Source: an uncultured Porphyromonadaceae bacterium
GTDB lineage: Bacteria; Bacteroidota; Bacteroidia; Bacteroidales; Muribaculaceae
NCBI GenBank assembly: GCA_947176755.1
Contig: CAMWRW010000003.1
Location: 1-64,000, forward strand
Direction of reading: 5' to 3'
Length of the DNA stretch: 64,000 nt
Numbering within the stretch: position 1 is the stretch's first letter; each line of letters starts with the position of its first letter. A model generated the notes under the pieces. The model ran no database searches. It was not told the DNA's origin and saw only the letters and a program-made list of their open reading frames with translations. The position numbers were made by a program, and so were the translations under genes. Below are positions 40,575-49,694 of the stretch, in pieces.

Positions 40575-40701
40575 CGACGCCTCCGAAAAAATTGGAATCG
40601 GCAACCACAAAATTACAAATTCAATCTCTTAAATTATGTTAACGATTATTAATAAATACCCGCGACATTAAATTTATACTGAAGATTTGGATAGGATTGA
40701 T

Positions 40702-40710
40702 TAACTTTGC
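40702..40710 (+). promoter_or_regulatory. -7 box TAACTTTGC of RNA copy C
   Basis: Matches TAnnTTTG. Confidence 0.65.
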
Positions 40711-40785
40711 AATGTGTTTTTCATAGAATTAAATTAAGATTAAGGTTTCAGTCTATCTCTTTGGGAAAAGAGATAGACTTTTTTA
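40711..40785 (+). ncRNA. Copy C of the dispersed short RNA transcription unit
   Basis: AATGT-GTTTTTCATAGAATTAAATTAAGATTAAGGTTTC-AGTCTATCTCTTT-GGGA-AAAGAGATAGACT-TTTTT; 13-bp perfect stem with GGGA loop. Confidence 0.75.
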
Positions 40786-40994
40786 TTATCCATATATCAC
40801 AAATTATCAACAGATTGATTAAGGTCCAAGCAAGCACCTCCATCCTTTTCCCGACCTTTGAAAAAGAAATTGACAGGGCAATCAAACCAAAAAAGTTTCA
40901 GCAATGTTATAAGGATAAACCGGCGGGTCGGCCGAGGCTGAGCCGCGGAATTGAATCAAAAATATCAAAACTATAACTATAAAAACACACTATC

Positions 40995-41585
40995 ATGGCA
41001 GATCAGCAGAAAAGTCTCGTAGGCACCCGCACGCAGGTGAACCTCGCTAATGCATATATGGCGGAATCAGCAGCTGTGACCCGTTACACATTCTTCGCTC
41101 AGGCCGCACAGAAAGAGAAATATTTCCAGTATGCAAACATTTTCCAGGAAACAGCCGATAATGAGTTGCATCACGCTAAAATCTTCCTCAAATATCTTAA
41201 TGAAGGCGGATGCACGACCGTTCCATTAGGCGTTGATGCCGGCGTGATCGGTTCGACTGCCGACAATCTGGCAGTTGCCGCTTCCGAAGAGGAACGCGAA
41301 GGTGTCGACCAGTACAAGGCTTCGGCAGCAGTGGCCCGCGAAGAAGGTTTCGATGAGATTGCCGACCGTTTCGAAGCAATCGCTACAATTGAAAACCACC
41401 ACAAAGAGCGTTTCGACAAGATGCGCTGGCGCATTGAGAATGACACTGTATGGAAATCCGACACCCCGATCAAATGGCAGTGTCTGGTCTGCGGTTATAT
41501 CTTCGAAGGCACCGAGCCTCCTCAGAAGTGTCCCGCCTGCTACCACCCCTATCAGCACTTTATGCGCGCTGAGGACAACGTTTAA
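40995..41585 (+). CDS. rbr: Rubrerythrin
   Basis: 196 aa; diiron domain ESAAVTRYTFFAQAAQKEKYFQYANIFQETADNELHHAK plus rubredoxin CLVCGYIFEG...CPACYHPY. Confidence 0.96.
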   Translation: MADQQKSLVGTRTQVNLANAYMAESAAVTRYTFFAQAAQKEKYFQYANIFQETADNELHHAKIFLKYLNEGGCTTVPLGVDAGVIGSTADNLAVAASEEEREGVDQYKASAAVAREEGFDEIADRFEAIATIENHHKERFDKMRWRIENDTVWKSDTPIKWQCLVCGYIFEGTEPPQKCPACYHPYQHFMRAEDNV

Positions 41586-41615
41586 AAATTCTGATACTAT
41601 TATAGACACACACTC

Positions 41616-41648
41616 AAGGCGTCGGGTTCTGTCCCGACGCCTTATTTT
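41616..41648 (+). terminator. Intrinsic terminator
   Basis: AAGGCGTCGGG-TTCTGT-CCCGACGCCTT-ATTTT. Confidence 0.75.
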
Positions 41649-41699
41649 GATATATAGCGAAGATTGCATAATTTTGCAGGCTTGCATAAATAACCAGAT

Positions 41700-42428
41700 A
41701 TGGCTCATGAAAAGATACGCGGCATCGTCACGGATGTAATCAAGCACTCCGACCGGCATGATGTGGTCAGGATTTATACACGCGAATTTGGCAATGTAGC
41801 TTTTCTCTCGGCTTCCGGTCAGGGAAAGAGCGGCCGACTGCGTGCGGCCCGCCTCCGCCCTCTTTCAGCAATAGAGGCCGAGGTTAATTTCCGGCCTAAC
41901 CGTGACCTCCAAATGCTCGGGGCATTCAATACGCTATCCCCATGGCGGGATATTTACTTTAACCCCGTGAAGTCGGCTGTTGCTATTTTCCTGAGCGAAT
42001 TTCTCAATGCGTTCCTGCGCCATTCGGAAGCTGACCCCCTCCAATGGGACTACATCTACCGTTCGCTCACAGTTTTCGATCTCTCGCGCCGGGGCACGGC
42101 GAATTTTCATATCGCTTTCCTCATCGGCTTCCTGCATTTCGCCGGGATTTTTCCCGATTTAACTGATGCCCGACCGGAATCCCTGTTCGATTTGCGCGCC
42201 GGCAGGCTCACTCCCCTCCCGCCGGGGCATGCCGACATTCTTTCTTCAGCCGACACGTCTTTCCTCCCCTTGCTTGGAAGAATGAACATGAGAAATTACC
42301 ATCTCTACCGTTTTTCAAGCTCTCAACGACGAAGGATTCTGGGGACTCTCCTGCGTTATTACTCCATCCATTATCCTGGAACGGGCTCCCTGAAATCGCC
42401 TGAAATACTTTCCGAACTGTTCGCGTGA
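41700..42428 (+). CDS. recO: DNA repair protein RecO
   Basis: EKIRGIVTDVIKHSDRHDVVRIYTREFGNVAFLSASG. Confidence 0.92.
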   Translation: MAHEKIRGIVTDVIKHSDRHDVVRIYTREFGNVAFLSASGQGKSGRLRAARLRPLSAIEAEVNFRPNRDLQMLGAFNTLSPWRDIYFNPVKSAVAIFLSEFLNAFLRHSEADPLQWDYIYRSLTVFDLSRRGTANFHIAFLIGFLHFAGIFPDLTDARPESLFDLRAGRLTPLPPGHADILSSADTSFLPLLGRMNMRNYHLYRFSSSQRRRILGTLLRYYSIHYPGTGSLKSPEILSELFA

Positions 42429-42654
42429 GTAGAGTGTCTGACAAGACAAAAAAATTTTTCAAAAAAATTTCCCCCTCTTAATCTGACATTTTGCTATCGC
42501 GGATATTGAGCAACCTGAGTCCGAACATACTTTTAGCAGCATTTTGTTATAAATAACCCTCAAATTTTGACAAAATGCAAGAATGCGACTATTAAACAAA
42601 TCAAATACTCCCGAAAAATCTTTAAAAAAATTTTTTCGTTACAAAAGTTTTTTA

Positions 42655-42663
42655 TAATTTTGC
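42655..42663 (+). promoter_or_regulatory. -7 box TAATTTTGC of RNA copy D
   Basis: Matches TAnnTTTG. Confidence 0.65.
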
Positions 42664-42737
42664 GACGTGTTTTTCATGGTATTAGATTTAAGGTTAGAGG
42701 ATTAATTGTCGGGAGACAATTAATCTTTTTATTTTTA
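42664..42737 (+). ncRNA. Copy D of the dispersed short RNA transcription unit
   Basis: GACGT-GTTTTTCATGGTATTAGATTTAAGGTTAGAG-GATTAATTGTC-GGGA-GACAATTAATC-TTTTTATTTTT; 11-bp perfect stem with GGGA loop. Confidence 0.8.
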
Positions 42738-42869
42738 GGAACTTTTGCTTGCTCCGAATCAAAAAAAATTTCGTATCTTCGCTTTTGAAACGGCCCGTTC
42801 CTTCAAGCGAAAAGGAGCGTCTTCCGAACAAGGGACGTTTCCTCCATTCACACCTATAAAGAATCATAT

Positions 42870-43103
42870 ATGTCGACAAGCCGCGCATCCCTACCCGTAA
42901 GAATCTGGAGATTTTATTATGAAGGATTTCGGTCAATGACTGTGGGCCGGTATCTTTGGGCCATGATTATCTTCAAACTTATCATATTTTTCTTTGTGAT
43001 CAAGCTTTTCTTTTTCCCCAACGTTCTAAAGACCGACTACGACAACGACGTCGACCGGGCAGAAGCCGTCCGGACTGCTCTTACATCGCCGCGAGGAGAA
43101 TGA
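42870..43103 (+). CDS. DUF4492 domain-containing small membrane protein
   Basis: IWRFYYEGFRSMTVGRYLWAMIIFKLIIFFFVIKLFFFPNVLK. Confidence 0.9.
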   Translation: MSTSRASLPVRIWRFYYEGFRSMTVGRYLWAMIIFKLIIFFFVIKLFFFPNVLKTDYDNDVDRAEAVRTALTSPRGE

Positions 43104-43130
43104 TTCCTGCCGGAAGGAAGCGACATTGCT

Positions 43131-43186
43131 AAATCAAGCCGGGCCTTTGAATCACAGATAGGATTCAAAGGCCCGGCTTGATTTTC
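43131..43186. terminator. Bidirectional intrinsic terminator
   Basis: AAATCAAGCCGGGCCTTTGAATC-ACAGATAG-GATTCAAAGGCCCGGCTTGATTTT. Confidence 0.8.
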
Positions 43187-43195
43187 TCTTCAGTA

Positions 43196-44248
43196 TCAGC
43201 GAAGGATAAGCATAGCGTCGCCGTAAGCACCGAAGTTATATTTCTCCTTCACGGCCACTTCGTATGCCTTCATCACGGTTTCATAACCTCCGAAGGCAGC
43301 GACCATCATCAACATCGTGGAATAAGGGAGATGGAAATTCGACACCATCGCCGTGCACACCGTGAACACGTATGGAGGGAAGATGAATTTATTGGTCCAA
43401 CCCTGGAATTCCATTAGATGACCGTTCATACAGACGGCCTGAGTCATAGCACGGAGCACGGATGTGCCAACCGCACACACCTGTTTGCCGGCATCTTTGG
43501 CATTATTTACTTTCTCGACCAGCTCCGTGTTGACATACATTTCTTCAGAATCCATCCGATGCTTGGTTAGATCCTCGACATCGATTTCCTTGAAGTTTCC
43601 GCGGCCTGCATGAAGCGTCAGGAATCCGCAATCAATTCCCTTTATCTCAAGGCGCTTCATGAGTTCGCGGCTGAAATGCGCTCCGGCGGCAGGCGCCATC
43701 ACGGCTCCTTCATTCTTGGCAAAGATGCATTGGTAGCGTTCTTTGTCCATTTCATTAGGACTCCGCTTGATATATTCGGGGAGGGGGGTCTCGCCAAGAG
43801 CGTAGAGGGCTTCCTTGAACTCATCGTGAGTTCCATCGAAGAGGAAGCGGAGAGTGCGACCGCGCGAAGTCGTGTTATCTATCACCTCCGCCACGAGCGA
43901 GTCGTCGTCGCCGAAATAGAGTTTGTTGCCGATTCTGATTTTGCGTGCAGGTTCGACGAGCACGTCCCAAAGACGGTTTTCCTCGTTAAGTTCACGAAGC
44001 AGGAAGACCTCGATGCATGCGCCGGTTTTTTCCTTATTGCCATAGAGGCGGGCCGGAAAGACACGCGTATCGTTAAACACCATCACATCGCCCTCATCGA
44101 AATATTCGATAATATCCTTGAACATCCGATGGGAGATTTCTCCTGTGCGGGCGTTGACAACCATCAGACGACATTCGTCGCGGTTCTCTGAAGGATATTG
44201 AGCGATTCGTTCTTCAGGCAATTTAAATTTGAATTGCGACAGTTTCAT
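43196..44248 (-). CDS. queA: S-adenosylmethionine:tRNA ribosyltransferase-isomerase
   Basis: [42 protein letters not shown]. Confidence 0.95.
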   Translation of the reverse strand: MKLSQFKFKLPEERIAQYPSENRDECRLMVVNARTGEISHRMFKDIIEYFDEGDVMVFNDTRVFPARLYGNKEKTGACIEVFLLRELNEENRLWDVLVEPARKIRIGNKLYFGDDDSLVAEVIDNTTSRGRTLRFLFDGTHDEFKEALYALGETPLPEYIKRSPNEMDKERYQCIFAKNEGAVMAPAAGAHFSRELMKRLEIKGIDCGFLTLHAGRGNFKEIDVEDLTKHRMDSEEMYVNTELVEKVNNAKDAGKQVCAVGTSVLRAMTQAVCMNGHLMEFQGWTNKFIFPPYVFTVCTAMVSNFHLPYSTMLMMVAAFGGYETVMKAYEVAVKEKYNFGAYGDAMLILR

Positions 44249-44409
44249 AGTTCTTTGTTACGCCGCATCGCGTGCGGCAGATTGCGGCCCGGAAGAGCCG
44301 GGTAAGTCAATGATTCTGAGGTAACGAGGGTTATGCCTTCCGACAAGATCCATATTAAATGACCTGCGGGCGTACAAAACCTTAAATTATAAACGCGCGA
44401 AGCGCCTAA

Positions 44410-45162
44410 TTATTGCGTATCATTCCCGGAAGACGTCCCCAACGGGTGGCCGTCGGGAAATTTCAGTTCGCAGTTCGCGATTCGGTCCATAGCGGTTTCT
44501 ATCGAGACGCATTTATCGGCGGTCATTTCCCCGACTCGTGTCCGGCGCAGTGCGGTAAGATGCGCTCCCGACCCGAGGGCCGCTCCGATATCGCGGGCCA
44601 GAGCCCGAATATATGTCCCCTTGCTGCAGACGACTCTCACAGTCAGTTTCGGGGGCGCGAAGCTCACAACCTCCAGTTCGGTTATTTCAAGAGGTTTGGC
44701 TTTGAGTTCCACTTCCTGACCTTTACGCGCGAATTTATAAGCCCGCTTGCCGTCGACTTTCACAGCGGAGAACACCGGGGGGACCTGCATCACTCGCCCG
44801 GTGAATCCGGGGAGGGTCTGCTCGACGAGTTCCCGCGTGATGTGTTCCCAGGGATAACGGGCATCGATGTCCGTCTCAAGGTCAAAACTCGGAGTAGTTG
44901 CGCCCAGCGTCAGCTCCGCCACATATTCTTTCATTCCCTCCTGAAGAAAGGGAATTTGCTTGGTTGCGCGGCCGGTGCAGACGATGAGCACGCCTGTGGC
45001 GAGAGGATCAAGAGTGCCGGCATGGCCAACCTTGAATTTTTTCATTCCCGTACGCCGGGCGATAGCGCCACGCAGACGTTTCACGGCATCAAAAGAGGTC
45101 CAGCCGAGAGGCTTATCGATACCGAACACCTCTCCTGAAACAAAGTCCATCACTTCCGCCAT
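44410..45162 (-). CDS. truB: tRNA pseudouridine(55) synthase TruB
   Basis: GIDKPLGWTSFDAVKRLR; KVGHAGTLDPLATGVLIVCTG. Confidence 0.95.
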   Translation of the reverse strand: MAEVMDFVSGEVFGIDKPLGWTSFDAVKRLRGAIARRTGMKKFKVGHAGTLDPLATGVLIVCTGRATKQIPFLQEGMKEYVAELTLGATTPSFDLETDIDARYPWEHITRELVEQTLPGFTGRVMQVPPVFSAVKVDGKRAYKFARKGQEVELKAKPLEITELEVVSFAPPKLTVRVVCSKGTYIRALARDIGAALGSGAHLTALRRTRVGEMTADKCVSIETAMDRIANCELKFPDGHPLGTSSGNDTQ

Positions 45163-45995
45163 TACCAGAGGATGCAAATTATACCCATCACCACGCAGTA
45201 AAGGGCGAACCAAACGAGTTTTCCACGCTTCACAAGATTAATCATCCAGCTGCACGCCGCGCATCCGACAATGAAGGCTGAGAAGAATCCTATGATGAGC
45301 GGCCCGGTTCCGATGGCTGCGGAGACTCCTTCGCCAATAATGTCCTTCACATCGAGAAGGGCTTCGCCAAGGATAGGAATTATCACCATCAGGAAGGAGA
45401 AGGAGGCTATCTGGTCCCGGCGGTCGCCGAGAAGGATTCCGGTGGCGATTGTCGTGCCGGAGCGGCTCAGGCCCGGGAGAACGGCCACGGCCTGAGCGCA
45501 GCCGATGATGAATGCGTCAAGCCAGGTTATGTCATGTCCTGCAGAGGCGGGGACGAGTTTCTCCTTTCCTGTAGCTCCGGAAAGCCGACGGTCGGAAAGA
45601 TGCGCGAAAAGAAGTAATCCGGCCGTGACACATAGACAAATGCCGACCACAAGAAGGCCGTTTCCAAAGAAACTTTCCACAAAATCCTTAAAGCAAAAGC
45701 CGACGATTGCAATCGGAATGCAGCTCAAGAGAATCTTGCAGACGTAATAAAAGTTGGCGTCTCTCTTGAAAGTGAAGAAGCTCTTGCAGAGACCGGAGAA
45801 GCGGGGCCAGAGCACAACGATTGTCGAAAGCACGGTGGCCGCATGGACCATCACCGAGAACTGAAGGTTTTCATCTCCCGGCAGGTCAATTCCGAGTATC
45901 TGTTTGAAAATCTCGATATGTCCGCTGGAGCTGACAGGAAGATATTCCGTGAGTCCCTGAACGATTCCAAGGATAAGGGCGTCTAACCAATCCAT
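45162..45995 (-). CDS. uppP: Undecaprenyl-diphosphate phosphatase
   Basis: IVQGLTEYLPVSSSGHIEI; LPGLSRSGTTIATG. Confidence 0.95.
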   Translation of the reverse strand: MDWLDALILGIVQGLTEYLPVSSSGHIEIFKQILGIDLPGDENLQFSVMVHAATVLSTIVVLWPRFSGLCKSFFTFKRDANFYYVCKILLSCIPIAIVGFCFKDFVESFFGNGLLVVGICLCVTAGLLLFAHLSDRRLSGATGKEKLVPASAGHDITWLDAFIIGCAQAVAVLPGLSRSGTTIATGILLGDRRDQIASFSFLMVIIPILGEALLDVKDIIGEGVSAAIGTGPLIIGFFSAFIVGCAACSWMINLVKRGKLVWFALYCVVMGIICILW

Positions 45996-46007
45996 TTCCG
46001 AAAGGAT

Positions 46008-46280
46008 TTATTTTTTCTTGGGAGAATAAATAATGGCGAAAGCCATGAAAAGAAAGCCGAGGAATGTGAGCAAAGGGCCGACCACAATTCGGCGAGTGCT
46101 GAAAATCTCGGGGTTGAATTCAGTGTCAGAGGCCGAACCGCCGCCGCTCATAAGGATAAACCCGAGGATTATGAGGAAGGCGCAAGCGGCCATCATTATG
46201 AAATTGACCTTGGTGAAGGGACGCTGTGAATCGTCGGTGCGGTCAAGCTCTTTATTTGAGAAGTTGAAGAAATTAGCCAT
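46008..46280 (-). CDS. DUF3098 domain-containing protein
   Basis: 90 aa, two TM segments, NFIMMAACAFLIILGFILMSGGGSASDTEFNPEIFSTRRIVVGPLLTFLGFLFMAFAI. Confidence 0.88.
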   Translation of the reverse strand: MANFFNFSNKELDRTDDSQRPFTKVNFIMMAACAFLIILGFILMSGGGSASDTEFNPEIFSTRRIVVGPLLTFLGFLFMAFAIIYSPKKK

Positions 46281-46294
46281 ATTCAGGATATGAA

Positions 46295-47173
46295 TTAACG
46301 GAAGAGTTCGTCGTAGTCCTTACGCAGGAACCGGGTCGAGGCCACGAGGGCCGCAAGACTGCAGAGGGCCATTCCGGTGAGCACCATCGCGGCGGCGACA
46401 ATTCCGAATGCGCCCCATCCTATGAGGCCGATAAGGTCGGGCAATCCTCCGCTGCGTGCCCCGATGAGAGCCAACGCAAGCAGACCGGCGGCAAGCAGGC
46501 CGGCAAGCAGACCGCTCACGAGATTATTGACCACGATCGGACGGCGGATGAATCCGTTGGTGGCGCCGACGAGCTGCATGGTGTGAATTGTGAAACGACG
46601 GGAATGAATGGTGAGGTGGACCGTGTTGTTGATCAGGACGAAGGAAACAATCACCATCACTCCGGCCATGATGGCCAAAAGGAGGGTTAGACGCCCGATA
46701 TTGGCATTCATCGACTCCACCATCGCAGCGTCCGGCGCCGCCACACTCTCGACTCCGGGGAGCTCCGAAAGCCTGGTCCGGATTTTGGCAATCGACCGGG
46801 CGGAAGCATAATCCGACTTTACGGAAAAACTGACTTCCGGACTCAAAGGATTGACTCCGAAGAGTTCCTCAAGGTCTTCCCCCGTGTCGCGTTTCCAGTC
46901 GGCCAGGGCCTGAGCCTTTGTGATAAGTTTTACGTTGCGGGCGTAGGGCTCGTCAGTAATTCTCGCGGCCATTTTCCCGGCCGTAGCGTCGCTGACTGAA
47001 TCCGCCATCACGACCGAAAGCTCTATCCTTTCCTTCAGACGACGCGTCTCAGCATCGGCTCCAAGCCATACCAGGGCGATAACGCCTAACAGAAGGAGCA
47101 CGAGCGACACGCTCACGACCGTGGTCAGATGGGCCGCCCAGTAGGAGATCTTTACCTCTTTGTTCTGTTTCAT
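46295..47173 (-). CDS. ftsX: FtsX-like permease/cell division protein
   Basis: 292 aa with FtsX topology; upstream of DUF3098-uppP-truB-queA as commonly seen in Bacteroidetes. Confidence 0.9.
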   Translation of the reverse strand: MKQNKEVKISYWAAHLTTVVSVSLVLLLLGVIALVWLGADAETRRLKERIELSVVMADSVSDATAGKMAARITDEPYARNVKLITKAQALADWKRDTGEDLEELFGVNPLSPEVSFSVKSDYASARSIAKIRTRLSELPGVESVAAPDAAMVESMNANIGRLTLLLAIMAGVMVIVSFVLINNTVHLTIHSRRFTIHTMQLVGATNGFIRRPIVVNNLVSGLLAGLLAAGLLALALIGARSGGLPDLIGLIGWGAFGIVAAAMVLTGMALCSLAALVASTRFLRKDYDELFR

Positions 47174-47395
47174 GTCAAATGCGACCGTTATCGGTCAAAG
47201 TGCAAAGTTAATAAATCTTATCCCCGTTTGTCAACATTTCCTCCTTAATTTTACGAAAAATGATTAATTTTGCATTAGGTTATTCTTCGCGACAGCTCTC
47301 CACGGCTCTATTTTGCGCGACGAACAACACTCTTTTACGTCATCATTTTTAATCGGCACACGCTGTGTTTATCCCTCTCCTTTCAATCATCGCCC

Positions 47396-48697
47396 ATGAC
47401 CCCACCGCAATATGATTTGCGCGCCGCCTTCTACACGTTAGGCTGCAAACTGAATTTCTCAGAAACTTCGACCATCGGCAAACAGCTTGCTGAACGGGGA
47501 ATCCGACGTGCGGATCCCGGAGAAGCCCCCGACATTATCGTTGTCAACACTTGTTCGGTGACGGAAATGGCCGACAAGAAGGGGCGTCAGCTTATCCGGC
47601 GTCTGGCGCGCCAATGGCCCGCGGCCACGCTGATCGTCACGGGATGCTATGCCCAGCTCAAGCCGGAAGAAATCTCCTCGACGGAGGGGGTCGATATCGT
47701 GCTCGGCTCAAATGAGAAATTAAAGATTGCTTCTTTCCTCGACGACTGGATGGCGCAACGTCAATCGCGAGTCGAAGTGACGCCGACGAAGGATATCCGC
47801 GAATTTCATATCTCCTGCGAGCGCGGCGACCGCACGCGCTATTTCCTGAAGGTGCAGGATGGATGCGACTATTTCTGCACATACTGTACCATCCCTTATG
47901 CCCGAGGTCGGTCGCGGTCGGGAACCATCAGCGAGATTGTGGCCGAGGCTCGCAAGGTAGCCGCCGAGGGGGGAAAAGAAATTGTGATAACCGGCGTGAA
48001 CACGGGAGACTTCGGACGCAACACTGGCGAGAGTTTCATCGATTTGCTCCGTGCGCTCGACGATGTCGATGGAATCGCCCGTTACAGAATTTCTTCCATA
48101 GAACCCAACCTGCTCACTTCTGAGATAATCAACTGGGTCGCCACGGAGTCGCGGGCTTTCATGCCCCATTTCCATGTGCCTCTTCAGTCAGGGTCGGACC
48201 GGGTCCTTAAGCTGATGAACAGACGCTATGACACGGCCTTGTTCCGCGGCCGGATGGAGGAAATCCGGGAAATGCTTCCTGAGGCTTTCATCGGTGTCGA
48301 TGTTATTGCGGGAGCTCGCGGAGAGACTCCCGAGGAATGGGAACGTTCAAAGGCTTTCATCGCGGATTTGCCGGTCAGCCGGCTCCACGTGTTCCCCTAT
48401 TCGGAGCGTCCCGGCACGGCCGCTCTCCGACTCGCAGACTCCGTCCCCCCGGAGGAACGCCATCGGCGTGTCGCCGAGCTGATGGAAATCTCCGACGCCA
48501 TGCTGCTCCGCACCGTCGAGCGCAATATAGGCCGCGAGGCTCCCGTGCTTTGGGAGCAACCCCCTGCAGGAGCCGACAAGATGCATGGACTGACCGACAA
48601 TTATCTTCGCGTGATGGCACCCGCCGGATCGCAACCCGTCAACGAAATCACGCGCCTTCCGCTCACACCCGAGAACCTGCGCGACCAGAATTTTTAA
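47396..48697 (+). CDS. mtaB: tRNA (N6-L-threonylcarbamoyladenosine-37 C2)-methylthiotransferase MtaB
   Basis: TLGCKLNFSETSTIGKQL; VQDGCDYFCTYCTIPYARGRSRS. Confidence 0.95.
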   Translation: MTPPQYDLRAAFYTLGCKLNFSETSTIGKQLAERGIRRADPGEAPDIIVVNTCSVTEMADKKGRQLIRRLARQWPAATLIVTGCYAQLKPEEISSTEGVDIVLGSNEKLKIASFLDDWMAQRQSRVEVTPTKDIREFHISCERGDRTRYFLKVQDGCDYFCTYCTIPYARGRSRSGTISEIVAEARKVAAEGGKEIVITGVNTGDFGRNTGESFIDLLRALDDVDGIARYRISSIEPNLLTSEIINWVATESRAFMPHFHVPLQSGSDRVLKLMNRRYDTALFRGRMEEIREMLPEAFIGVDVIAGARGETPEEWERSKAFIADLPVSRLHVFPYSERPGTAALRLADSVPPEERHRRVAELMEISDAMLLRTVERNIGREAPVLWEQPPAGADKMHGLTDNYLRVMAPAGSQPVNEITRLPLTPENLRDQNF

Positions 48698-49693
48698 ATG
48701 AAAAAGTTAGGCGTTATCATACTCAACTGGAATGGCCTGGGACTTCTGAAGAAATATCTTCCCGATGCCGTCCGCCATACAATCTCGGAATCAGCCGATC
48801 TCATCGTGGCCGACAACGGTTCGACCGACGGTTCGGTTGAATGGGTAAGGTCGGCTTATCCGGAGGTGAAAATCATACGTTTTGATGAAAACTTCGGCTT
48901 CGCGGAGGGTTACAACCGGGCGATCCGTCAGGCGGATTATCCTTTTGTGACATTGTTGAACTCCGATGTGCGGGTCACGCAGGGATGGTGGCAGCCGATT
49001 GTCAGCTTTATGGAACGCCATCCGGAGGCGGGCGCCGTGCAACCGAAAATACTGAGCGACAGGAATCCGTCGCTTTTCGAATATGCCGGTGCCGCCGGTG
49101 GCTACCTTGACAGGCTGGGCTATCCTTTCTGCCGGGGACGCCTCTTTGACCACTGCGAGGAGGACCGGGGGCAGTACGACACGCCTCCAACGGAAGTTGC
49201 CTGGGCTTCGGGAGCCTGCCTGACCATGCCACGCGACCTCTATCTGAAACTCGGAGGCCTCGATCCCAAATTTTTTGCCCATCAGGAGGAAATTGATCTT
49301 TGCTGGCGAGTGATCCGGAGCGGTAAAAAAGTCTACGCTCTTTCCGACTCGGTCGTCTACCATCTCGGAGGGGGATCGCTCCCGAAGGATAACCCGAAAA
49401 AGACCTACCTTAACTTCCGCAACAATCTCCTGCTTCTACACAAGAATTTGCCACGCGCCCGGGGACGTCGCCTTACATTCGTGCGCCGCCTTGCCGACAC
49501 TCTGGCATGGGGGATGTTTCTGCTCAAGGGGGATTTCAAGAATGCCAACGCCATCGTGAAGGCCCACCGCGACTTTTCCCGTATGGCCCGGGAATATACC
49601 GATCTTCCGGCCGATGACACCCTCTCTTGCATCCCGGGGACGAAGAAATACGCTGTGATTTCCCGCTATTTACTCCGTAAAAAATCAATATAA
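48698..49693 (+). CDS. Glycosyltransferase family 2
   Basis: VIILNWNGLGLLKKYLPDAV; LIVADNGSTDGSVEWV. Confidence 0.94.
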   Translation: MKKLGVIILNWNGLGLLKKYLPDAVRHTISESADLIVADNGSTDGSVEWVRSAYPEVKIIRFDENFGFAEGYNRAIRQADYPFVTLLNSDVRVTQGWWQPIVSFMERHPEAGAVQPKILSDRNPSLFEYAGAAGGYLDRLGYPFCRGRLFDHCEEDRGQYDTPPTEVAWASGACLTMPRDLYLKLGGLDPKFFAHQEEIDLCWRVIRSGKKVYALSDSVVYHLGGGSLPKDNPKKTYLNFRNNLLLLHKNLPRARGRRLTFVRRLADTLAWGMFLLKGDFKNANAIVKAHRDFSRMAREYTDLPADDTLSCIPGTKKYAVISRYLLRKKSI

Positions 49694-49694
49694 A

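Noticed and set aside
40707-40976. ORF of 89 aa starting inside RNA copy C
   Set aside because: Low-complexity AT-rich translation that runs through the sRNA terminator; no family resemblance.
42567-42936. ORFs 42567-42788 (plus) and 42694-42936 (minus) over RNA copy D and DUF4492 start
   Set aside because: Lys/Phe/Ile-rich chance ORFs overlapping promoter, terminator and a recognised gene.
44250-44400. Possible tRNA or structured RNA between queA and truB (GCCGC...GCGGC hairpin)
   Set aside because: No cloverleaf, T-loop or anticodon arm could be assembled by eye.
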